A stretch of 64,000 nucleotides of DNA, from NCBI RefSeq assembly GCF_009935865.1, contig NZ_QWEL01000006.1, forward strand, positions 62,001 through 126,000. Direction: 5' to 3'. The first letter of the stretch is position 1; each line of letters opens with the position of its first letter. The translations under genes and the position numbers were made by a program. The notes beneath the pieces were generated by a model. The model was given only the letters and a program-made list of their open reading frames with translations. It was not told the origin of the DNA and searched no databases. Origin of the DNA: Odoribacter sp. Z80 (lineage in GTDB: Bacteria > Bacteroidota > Bacteroidia > Bacteroidales > Marinifilaceae). This document shows positions 57,512-64,000 of this stretch, one piece after another.

Positions 57512-60096
57512 TTATCGGATAAATAGATAACGGCGCTGTCAAAACGTTTTTTGCAATTGAATGAAAGTCCGTAGGTCATTAACTGTTGTCCTGAAAGAGA
57601 TTTTCCGTTTTCTTGACAGGTTGCTTGTGCGGGGGTATCGATGTTTACTTCTTCTATGTGGTAAATTTTTTCCGGGTCAAGTCCTTCGGGTCGGATTGTG
57701 CAGCCTGTTGTATCGTTTTTTAATTGGTAGACGAATACGACCGCTTTGTTTTTTGGGGTTGGGGTGACGAACATTAAAGCGGCGCGGGTGTTTTCATAAG
57801 GGGAGAGTAGGCGGTAGAGCTCGCCGCCCTGCACTATGTTCCGCAGTTTTTCCTTGTATGTTTTTACTGCGCGGCAGGTGATTTTTTTCTCTTCTTCGCT
57901 CATTTTACCGGGGTCGGCATCCATACCGAGACATCCGCTCATGGCTACGTCGAAAGCAAATTTAAACGGTTGGCGGCCCATATGGGTGACATGTGCCCCT
58001 ATTGCTTTAGCCGGGAAAATATGGGAATATCCCCACTGGATGAACACCCTGTCGGAAGGCATTGTGTTATCGCTGGCCCAGAATTCGTGGAAATATTTCA
58101 AAGCTCCGTAATCGGAGCGGGCACCTCCTGCCGAACACAGCATCATTTGCACCCGGGGATGCCGTTCGGCTGCCTGGGAGAATATCTTGTATAATCCGTG
58201 GGTGTAGTCTATCCACAAATGTTGTTGTTGTTTGCCTAAGTAATGGGAATAGGGATTGTGGAAAGCACTGTTGCAATCCCATTTTACGAAAGAAATGCCC
58301 GGATTGTCATTGAGGATTTTATCAAAAGCTTCAATGCAGAAATGGCGAACTGCAGGATTGGTGAGGTCGAGTACATATTGTCCGCGCTGGAGATAAGGAG
58401 TCCGGTTGGGTTCATACAGCAACCATTCGGGATGTTCTTTTACCAGGCGGGCATTGGGATTGGCCATTTCCATCTCCACCCATAAGCCAAAATCTATTCC
58501 TGTTTTACCGGCTTCCCGGATCAGGGGCGTCATTCCTTGGGGATGCATAACCGGGGTGGGTTCCCATTCTCCCAGAATGCGGGCTTGATTGGGGAGTCCA
58601 AACCAACCGTCGTCGAGGAGAAACAGTTCAAATCCGAAATCACGGGCAGGCTGGAGGAAGGGAATAATCCGTTTATCAGCTGTATTCATGCCTGTGGCTT
58701 CCCAATTGTTATAAATGGTACGCAAAGGTTGATGACCGTCGCGCAGGTTGTGGTTGATAGCCCACCGGTGAAGCCGGCGGCTGGCTTCGCCTTTTCCGGT
58801 GTTGCTGTAGGTGTAAACCAAACGGGGGGTGATAAAACGTTTGCCGGGTTCGAGAGTATAGTCTGAGGCCCAGGGATTTATTCCGGCCAAGGCGATTAAA
58901 TTTCCCTGGCTGTTCACTTCAAATTGTAGTTTATAATTCCCTGACCAGGCTAATGAACCCATAATTACTTCTCCTTTGTTTTCAGAGGATTTTTCCTGCA
59001 ATGACAGGATGAAATGTTGCTGGTGACCGTGCGAATTGGTGATGCCTGCTTTGCTTTCCAGGATCCTGGAACCTTTCATTAAAGGAACTTCATCCAAATG
59101 ACATTCTCCCGCCCAGTTGCCGGTAAATTGGGTGAGCCAGTAAGTCTCGGATTGGAGTGACAGGGCTGCGGAAGCAAAGTTTTTCAGTAATACAGGGGCG
59201 GATTCATTGTGGTAGATTTCGGCCCATTGTTCCAGGACATCTGTGTTTTCATACGCCTGGAAACAGACATCTACCCGGAAGTCGTAATTGGGGTCTTTGA
59301 GGGTGATACGGGTGAGGGTAATTCCTGTATCGGGTTGTGTTATTTTTGTATTTTCGTATTTAAGGACGGTATTCATGTGACCGTCTGTGTGGATAACGTG
59401 CAACGCCGGTTCTGTGCGGTAAGTATAATCCCGGCAACTGAAAAATGTAGGATAAAGCGGTGTCGTCGGTACTCCGGCGGAAAAGATTTTTTCCAGTCCT
59501 CCACGCTCGCCGAAGTATTGTTGAAATACATTTTTATTTTTGTCTACCCGCACGACTAATTGGAGGTTCCGGGTGGGAATTTCTATGAGTTCACAATCGG
59601 GTACAGCCAAAGGCTTACCACTGTTCATTTCGATTTGCGCTTCTGCCCAGTCGGCATGGTCGTAATTGATTCCGTCCGGGGTGGGGAGGACTTCCAGCAT
59701 CATTTTTTGTATACCCTTCAACCGGACATCAATCTTTTTTGGGGCGTCCTTCCATTTCATTATGCCAGAGTTAAAAAGTTCTTTGCCATCGCCGGTCACT
59801 CTGAAAATAACAGAGCCTTGGCCTCCGGCAGCATCGTCCACTCCGACAAGGGCTTTGAACCGTTTTCCCTGTCCGTTGAGTTGTACCCATATCCGGCTTT
59901 CAGCATGTGTACCGACCCCCCGGTATGTTTTTCCTTCTAAGGTAAGGGGACCTCCGGAGCTGGCAACATCGGCCCGGGCCTGTCCGTAGCCGGAAGTCAT
60001 TAACTGTAAATTCAGATTACTCAAGTCATAAGTGTGCTGGCCTTTTACCAGGGAGCAAACACACAAGAAGAATAAAAGATAGCATAACGGTTTCAT
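57508..60096 (-). CDS. secreted NPCBM-GH36 alpha-galactosidase
   Basis: The 862-residue protein has a signal peptide (MKPLCYLLFFLCVCSLVKG), an NPCBM carbohydrate-binding module (about 20-158, GVGTHAESRIWVQLNG and LLE-like VGVDDAAGGQGSV) and a GH36 catalytic region. The nucleophile is Asp607 in FVKWDCN and the acid/base Asp676 in WASDNTMPSDR. It would release terminal alpha-galactose from melibiose, raffinose or galactans in the periplasm. The ATG at 60096 opens the signal peptide; a start seven codons earlier is unlikely. It stands only 36 bases from the flavodiiron gene. Confidence 0.92.
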   Translation of the reverse strand: MKPLCYLLFFLCVCSLVKGQHTYDLSNLNLQLMTSGYGQARADVASSGGPLTLEGKTYRGVGTHAESRIWVQLNGQGKRFKALVGVDDAAGGQGSVIFRVTGDGKELFNSGIMKWKDAPKKIDVRLKGIQKMMLEVLPTPDGINYDHADWAEAQIEMNSGKPLAVPDCELIEIPTRNLQLVVRVDKNKNVFQQYFGERGGLEKIFSAGVPTTPLYPTFFSCRDYTYRTEPALHVIHTDGHMNTVLKYENTKITQPDTGITLTRITLKDPNYDFRVDVCFQAYENTDVLEQWAEIYHNESAPVLLKNFASAALSLQSETYWLTQFTGNWAGECHLDEVPLMKGSRILESKAGITNSHGHQQHFILSLQEKSSENKGEVIMGSLAWSGNYKLQFEVNSQGNLIALAGINPWASDYTLEPGKRFITPRLVYTYSNTGKGEASRRLHRWAINHNLRDGHQPLRTIYNNWEATGMNTADKRIIPFLQPARDFGFELFLLDDGWFGLPNQARILGEWEPTPVMHPQGMTPLIREAGKTGIDFGLWVEMEMANPNARLVKEHPEWLLYEPNRTPYLQRGQYVLDLTNPAVRHFCIEAFDKILNDNPGISFVKWDCNSAFHNPYSHYLGKQQQHLWIDYTHGLYKIFSQAAERHPRVQMMLCSAGGARSDYGALKYFHEFWASDNTMPSDRVFIQWGYSHIFPAKAIGAHVTHMGRQPFKFAFDVAMSGCLGMDADPGKMSEEEKKITCRAVKTYKEKLRNIVQGGELYRLLSPYENTRAALMFVTPTPKNKAVVFVYQLKNDTTGCTIRPEGLDPEKIYHIEEVNIDTPAQATCQENGKSLSGQQLMTYGLSFNCKKRFDSAVIYLSDK

Positions 60097-60131
60097 AGAA
60101 AAAAGGAACAGACGCACCGGGGAGTGGATGA

Positions 60132-61328
60132 TTATTCGTTTGCTTTTATTTTATTAGCCATGGCTACAGCTATGTTTTTGCATTGTTCTATGTCGGAAGG
60201 TTTCATTGCACCTAAGGTTTCGTTAGGTTCTGCTACGACTTCCCATTTTATTTTTTCGGCGAAGGTTTTGAAACGGGGAATGGCACCACCGCCCCAGGTT
60301 TTATTACCGAAATAAGCTAACAGATGATTTTTGATGCCCATGCATTCCAGTTCGCACAACAGGTTTTCCATGGTAGGGAAAATCCCTCCGTTATAGGCAC
60401 AGCTTCCCAAGATGACTCCTTTGTACCGGAAAATATCATTGATGATGTAAGAGGGATGGGTTTTGGATGTGTCGTGAATCCGTATTTTTTTGATTCCCTC
60501 ACGAACCAGGAAACGTCCGATGGTATCTGCCATTTGTTCTGTGTGGCCGTACATGCTACTGAAAGCGATGACTGCTCCGGCTTCTGTTTCGTATTTGCTC
60601 CACTTGTCGTATTTGGCGATAATATTGTTGATGTGGTTTCGCCAAATAGGACCATGGGTGGCGCAAATGGTGTTGATGGGCAGTGCATTTAATTTTTTCA
60701 ATGCGGTTTGTGTGGGTACGCCGTATTTGCCTACAATATTGGAATAGTAACGGCTGATTTCTTCTTCCAGGTAATCCAGGTCGACTTCGTCGTCAAAAAT
60801 TCCTCCGTCGAGGGTTCCGAATGCTCCGAATGCGTCTCCGCTGAAAAGAATATTTTCATCGGGGATATAGGTTACCATGGTTTCTGGCCAGTGGAGCATG
60901 GGGACCATGTAGAAATTGAGGGTCCGTTGGCCGATATTCAGGCTATCTCCTTCTTTTACTTCCAGCAGGTTGTGTTCTACGCCGTAGTAATTTTGGAGCA
61001 TAGGGAAAGTTTTGCTGTTACCGACCAGGGTCATTTCCGGATGGTGGCAAAGTAAGGTTTTGATGGCTCCGGAATGATCGGGTTCCATGTGGTTGATGAT
61101 TAAATAATCCACCCGGCGTCCTTGAAGTACGCCCTCCAGACTATCTAAATAATCATCCATGTGGCTTCTTTCGACGGTGTCTACCACGACTACTTTTTCG
61201 TCCAGGATAACATATGAATTATAAGCGACACCTTTGGGAAGAGGCCAGTAGTTTTCAAAGATATGGGTTCTGCGGTCGTTGATTCCGATCCAGTAAATGT
61301 TGGGTGTGATTTCAATTGAACTATTCAT
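60132..61328 (-). CDS. FprA-type flavodiiron protein (A-type flavoprotein)
   Basis: The 398-residue cytoplasmic enzyme reduces O2 to water or NO to N2O, which protects anaerobes. The N-terminal metallo-beta-lactamase-like domain supplies diiron ligands His80, Glu82, Asp84 and His85 (HMEPDH) and later His/Asp residues (MLHWPETM, FSGDAFG, THGPIW). The C-terminal flavodoxin domain (about 255-398, FSSMYGHTEQMAD) binds FMN. No rubredoxin is fused. It has a good promoter and probably read-through to GH36. Confidence 0.93.
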   Translation of the reverse strand: MNSSIEITPNIYWIGINDRRTHIFENYWPLPKGVAYNSYVILDEKVVVVDTVERSHMDDYLDSLEGVLQGRRVDYLIINHMEPDHSGAIKTLLCHHPEMTLVGNSKTFPMLQNYYGVEHNLLEVKEGDSLNIGQRTLNFYMVPMLHWPETMVTYIPDENILFSGDAFGAFGTLDGGIFDDEVDLDYLEEEISRYYSNIVGKYGVPTQTALKKLNALPINTICATHGPIWRNHINNIIAKYDKWSKYETEAGAVIAFSSMYGHTEQMADTIGRFLVREGIKKIRIHDTSKTHPSYIINDIFRYKGVILGSCAYNGGIFPTMENLLCELECMGIKNHLLAYFGNKTWGGGAIPRFKTFAEKIKWEVVAEPNETLGAMKPSDIEQCKNIAVAMANKIKANE

Positions 61329-61353
61329 GGTTTTTTATTTTAACTTGGTCATA

Positions 61354-61383
61354 CAAATTTATAAAAAAAGTTAGAGAGCTCAA
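61354..61383 (-). promoter_or_regulatory. promoter of the flavodiiron gene (ATTG-N19-TAAATTTG)
   Basis: On the minus strand TTG (61383-61381) lies 19 bases before TAAATTTG (61361-61354), which ends 25 bases before the ATG. Confidence 0.6.
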
Positions 61384-61422
61384 TGAAAAGTAACCGGAAG
61401 ATAAATATCCGGGGATAATAAA

Positions 61423-61444
61423 GCCGGAAGGATATCCTTCCGGC
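61423..61444 (-). terminator. terminator of the C1B peptidase gene
   Basis: A perfect 22-base palindrome GCCGGAAGGATATCCTTCCGGC followed on the minus strand by TTTATTAT, 34 bases after the peptidase stop. The arms meet without a loop, so the true loop is four bases. Confidence 0.7.
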
Positions 61445-61478
61445 CTGTTGGATTTTCCCTTTTATCAGCAGGGAAGAC

Positions 61479-62669
61479 TTATTTAATTCCCAGTTTCTTT
61501 TTCAGATCTTTCGGAAGTGCATCCTTGTGGATCATAATGGAAGTGGTTTTGTAAGCAACGAAGGGATAGGAAGCATACAGATAACCGTTGTATTTCCCGT
61601 AATCTCCCCATGAGTTTTTAACGATAAAATATTTATTTCCGATTTGGTCTACAGCTTTTCCGATAACATGCATGCCATGGTCGTCGGTGGTTTTTTTGTT
61701 ATCGAATTCTTCCTGACGTAATTCCTGGGTAATTTCTTTTTCTTTTCCCGGTTTTTTCAGAAGTTCGGCGTTTTGCTGTGCTTTTGGCATTTTTACCCAT
61801 TTGGCAATTTCGGCATCGCTCATTTCTTTGATATTGACTTCCGGAACGATAGCCATGCCGTCACGGGTGAAACCGATTTCTGAAACATCGGAACCCCATG
61901 CGAAGGTATACCCCTTGTCAATGGCCTGGTCAAGGACTTCCATCAGTACGTCTAAAGGCAGGTTGTAGGATACTTCACCAATCCAGTTGTCTTCCACTTC
62001 CAATGCAAACGTGGTGTAGAAAGGATGATGGGTAAAAGAAGTCAGGCTGATGTAATCGTCCATATTCAGACCGCAGGCATCGGTAGCAAAAGTCTGGGGT
62101 GTATATTCTTTTCCTTTCCAGGTGAATTTTTCCGGTTTTTCTCCCAGATAAGCATCCAGAACGGCATCGTAACCTTTTTGCCAGGCAGTACTCAGTTTTT
62201 TGTTTGAGTTTTGAATGACTCCGTTGATGTATCCTCTCAGGACATCGTCCAATTCACCGTGTACGTGTACGTCTTCTCCGTAGTTCAAGCCTTTGTACAG
62301 TTCCAGGGGAACAATACCGTAATTTTTAATGGCCCACGTAACATCGGCAGATGCCCCTCCTTGTCCGAAATTTACGTGTCCGTTCATGCGGACATATTTA
62401 TCGGCTTTTCCGTGGTAGGTGTTCCATACGACATACATTGGTGAAAGGCTGACTGAATCTTTGCCCAGGCGCATCATTTCCGATTCCAGAAAAGAAATAG
62501 TAGACCAGGACCAGCAGGTACCGGCACGGTCTTGTGATTTCACAGAGGTAGTCGGGAGCCGTTTTACATCCGTGAATTTGTAACCTTCATCTTCTTGTTT
62601 GTCCTGAGCTGTCGCTATTGTAGCAAAAGCCAGTAATAACCCTAAGGTTAAAGAGGTGAACTTTTTCAT
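61479..62669 (-). CDS. secreted C1B-type papain-like peptidase (bleomycin hydrolase/PepC-like)
   Basis: The 396-residue protein has a signal peptide ending ATIATAQ and a papain fold with oxyanion Gln46, nucleophile Cys52 in RAGTCWSWS, His331 in DDHGMHVIG and Asn352 in VKNSWGDYG. Domain arrangement resembles aminopeptidase C/bleomycin hydrolase, which are normally cytosolic, so the leader makes it an exported version as often seen in Bacteroidales. No propeptide is evident. Confidence 0.92.
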   Translation of the reverse strand: MKKFTSLTLGLLLAFATIATAQDKQEDEGYKFTDVKRLPTTSVKSQDRAGTCWSWSTISFLESEMMRLGKDSVSLSPMYVVWNTYHGKADKYVRMNGHVNFGQGGASADVTWAIKNYGIVPLELYKGLNYGEDVHVHGELDDVLRGYINGVIQNSNKKLSTAWQKGYDAVLDAYLGEKPEKFTWKGKEYTPQTFATDACGLNMDDYISLTSFTHHPFYTTFALEVEDNWIGEVSYNLPLDVLMEVLDQAIDKGYTFAWGSDVSEIGFTRDGMAIVPEVNIKEMSDAEIAKWVKMPKAQQNAELLKKPGKEKEITQELRQEEFDNKKTTDDHGMHVIGKAVDQIGNKYFIVKNSWGDYGKYNGYLYASYPFVAYKTTSIMIHKDALPKDLKKKLGIK

Positions 62670-62716
62670 GTTTTACTTATTTGAATATTAAAAATAGATA
62701 ACGTTTGCACACTGTT

Positions 62717-62724
62717 CAAAGGTA
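62717..62724 (-). promoter_or_regulatory. -7 element TACCTTTG for the C1B peptidase
   Basis: Exact TAnnTTTG match on the minus strand, 48 bases upstream of the ATG at 62669. Confidence 0.45.
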
Positions 62725-62789
62725 AACAATTGAGTTTTGAAAATAGTGTATTGAACTTATTTTCCTTAAAATTTAAGAAAAAATAACAT

Positions 62790-63725
62790 TTATCCGGGAT
62801 AGTTACTGATTTTTTCCCAGAGTTTTACTTTACCTGAAAAATGGAATTTCAGTTGACATATTCCTATAAATGTTAAGCCTGCCAGAAGGATAATTACAGT
62901 GTCCCAATGGGAAGCAGTAGGGTTCAGGATTTTAAATAGTGCGTGCGTTTGGAGTGCGGATGTATCTGAAGTGACGCTAATGGCTGCCAGGATATTGTTG
63001 GACAGGTGCATGCCAAGTGCCAGTTCCATGCCGTTGTCTTTTACTGTGATATAACTCAGCAGGAGTCCCATCAGGATATATTGGGGCATCACCACCCAGA
63101 AGCCCATTTGATTTTCAGGATTGGCAAAGTGCATGAGTCCAAAAGATATTCCTGTAAGCAGTACGGCAATTCCCCTGTATTTGAACAAGTAGGCCATCCA
63201 TTGCATCAGATAACCTCGGAAGAGGAATTCTTCAAAAGAGACCTGGAGAGGGAACAAGGCCAATGAAATCAGGACGAGTATAAAAAAATCTTTTGCTTCG
63301 AAGCGGAAGACCAGTTCGGAGGAGGGGATGGAAAGCAATTGCAAAGCGGTGGCAATTAAGGTGAGTATTCCCCATATTCCGGCTCCGAAAAATATTCTTT
63401 TCCAGTCTATGCAGGTGCGTCCGGTTATGATATCAAGTCCTTTTTTTTCGTGAATGTAACGTACACACCAAAAGAGGGCAATTAAGCCGAATACGAATGT
63501 AAGCAAGCTTAGGGCCAGACCGGAATTGGTTTGCATGGCTGCATTGAGGGCTGTCTGTAAACTTTGTTCGTTAAGCCACTCTGCCGGTGACAGAGAAGAG
63601 TGGTGGAAGGTGTAGAGGAGCAAAGGCAGTGTACCTATCAATTGCCAGGTCAAAAAGATAATCAGCAGGGAGAATACATAATAATACCACTGATTTCTTC
63701 CGGTATAGACTTTTTCTAAAAACAT
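62790..63725 (-). CDS. CPBP-family intramembrane glutamic endopeptidase
   Basis: The 311-residue membrane protein has about eight hydrophobic segments. The CPBP/Abi motifs are FEEFLFRG (Glu165-Glu166, Arg170), GLMHF (His199) and LGMHLSNN near residue 250. Members cleave substrates inside the membrane or modify prenylated peptides; the target here is not known. It starts 19 bases after the ftsK stop and may share its transcript. Confidence 0.9.
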   Translation of the reverse strand: MFLEKVYTGRNQWYYYVFSLLIIFLTWQLIGTLPLLLYTFHHSSLSPAEWLNEQSLQTALNAAMQTNSGLALSLLTFVFGLIALFWCVRYIHEKKGLDIITGRTCIDWKRIFFGAGIWGILTLIATALQLLSIPSSELVFRFEAKDFFILVLISLALFPLQVSFEEFLFRGYLMQWMAYLFKYRGIAVLLTGISFGLMHFANPENQMGFWVVMPQYILMGLLLSYITVKDNGMELALGMHLSNNILAAISVTSDTSALQTHALFKILNPTASHWDTVIILLAGLTFIGICQLKFHFSGKVKLWEKISNYPG

Positions 63726-63744
63726 GGATGACCGTTTTTTGAAC

Positions 63745-64000
63745 TTATCTGTTCAGGGTTTGTTCTAAGGTGTATTCGTCCTGGATGAGAACTTGTCGTG
63801 GTTTGCTGCCTTCCATCGGGCCGACAATACCTGCAGCTTCCAATTGGTCCATAATCCGTCCGGCACGGTTGTAACCGATGGAAAAACGGCGTTGGATGGA
63901 AGAGGTGGAGCCTTGCTGGCTGTTCACAATCAACCGGGCAGCTTCTTCAAACAAAGGGTCTTTGGTGCCCAGGTCAAACTCCGATATGCCGGATGCCTCA
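63745..64000 (-). CDS. ftsK: DNA translocase FtsK, C-terminal end (partial)
   Basis: The frame stays open to the right edge, so only the last 84 codons of the gene are here. They encode the gamma domain, a winged helix that reads KOPS/FRS sequences and activates Xer[21 protein letters not shown], then [19 protein letters not shown], a nearly invariant FtsK ending. The preceding residues (SEFDLGTK) belong to the linker. The motor domain lies outside the window. Confidence 0.93.
   Translation of the reverse strand, partial: EASGISEFDLGTKDPLFEEAARLIVNSQQGSTSSIQRRFSIGYNRAGRIMDQLEAAGIVGPMEGSKPRQVLIQDEYTLEQTLNR

Overview
The window looks like a chromosomal segment from an anaerobic gut-type Bacteroidales. 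Pointers are the SusC/SusD pair with a FecR anti-sigma protein, PCMD and NVEALA family proteins, the AspT/YidE transporter, lipid A synthesis, and the Bacteroidetes -7 promoter motif TAnnTTTG in front of many genes, twice as complete TTTG-N19-TAATTTTG promoters. The TlpA-type thioredoxin at the end of the Sus operon and a degenerate relative of the Sus-linked zinc peptidases suggest Odoribacter or Butyricimonas, but this is inference from gene content. I saw no tRNA, rRNA, insertion sequence, phage gene or CRISPR array.

Region 1 (1-18 kb) is mostly housekeeping: ACP phosphodiesterase, an exported DUF4468-flavin reductase fusion, Ogt, NhaA, MtaB, LpxB, a PCMD lipid/carbohydrate surface protein, then a MacAB-TolC type efflux operon that carries its own LytS/LytTR two-component system, a Kef-type antiporter and a MATE exporter. 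A compact small-RNA-like unit sits between nhaA and mtaB.

Region 2 (18-30.2 kb) runs in one direction: a flavodoxin/ferredoxin (EFR1), an MG2/plug-like surface protein, FecR without an adjacent sigma factor, SusC with an STN signalling domain, SusD, a lipoprotein resembling a Zn-peptidase without its HExxH motif, and a TlpA-like thioredoxin lipoprotein.

Region 3 (30.2-38.8 kb) has the ltaE-mnmD-TIGR02757 operon, a second MG2/plug-like gene broken by two frameshifts at A7 tracts, an AspT/YidE transporter with a cytosolic NlpC/P60 peptidase, and WbqC.

Region 4 (39.1-50.5 kb) is a complete alpha-glucan (glycogen) island: branching enzyme, debranching enzyme, GT4 glucosyltransferase, GH57 amylase with a lysine-rich tail, and a 1415-residue protein that joins a glycogen synthase to an alpha-glucan phosphorylase. 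Together they make, trim and break down the polymer.

Region 5 (50.5-64 kb) holds SUI1, a fused NfnA-NfnB transhydrogenase, an NVEALA peptide plus beta-propeller lipoprotein facing a histidine kinase/response regulator pair, a thioredoxin-like lipoprotein with an NPCBM-GH36 alpha-galactosidase, a flavodiiron protein, a secreted C1B peptidase, a CPBP protease and the C-terminal end of FtsK. The best candidates for undescribed biology are the NVEALA/propeller/two-component cassette, the small RNA at about 4.0 kb, and the sigma-less FecR operon with the inactive peptidase homologue.
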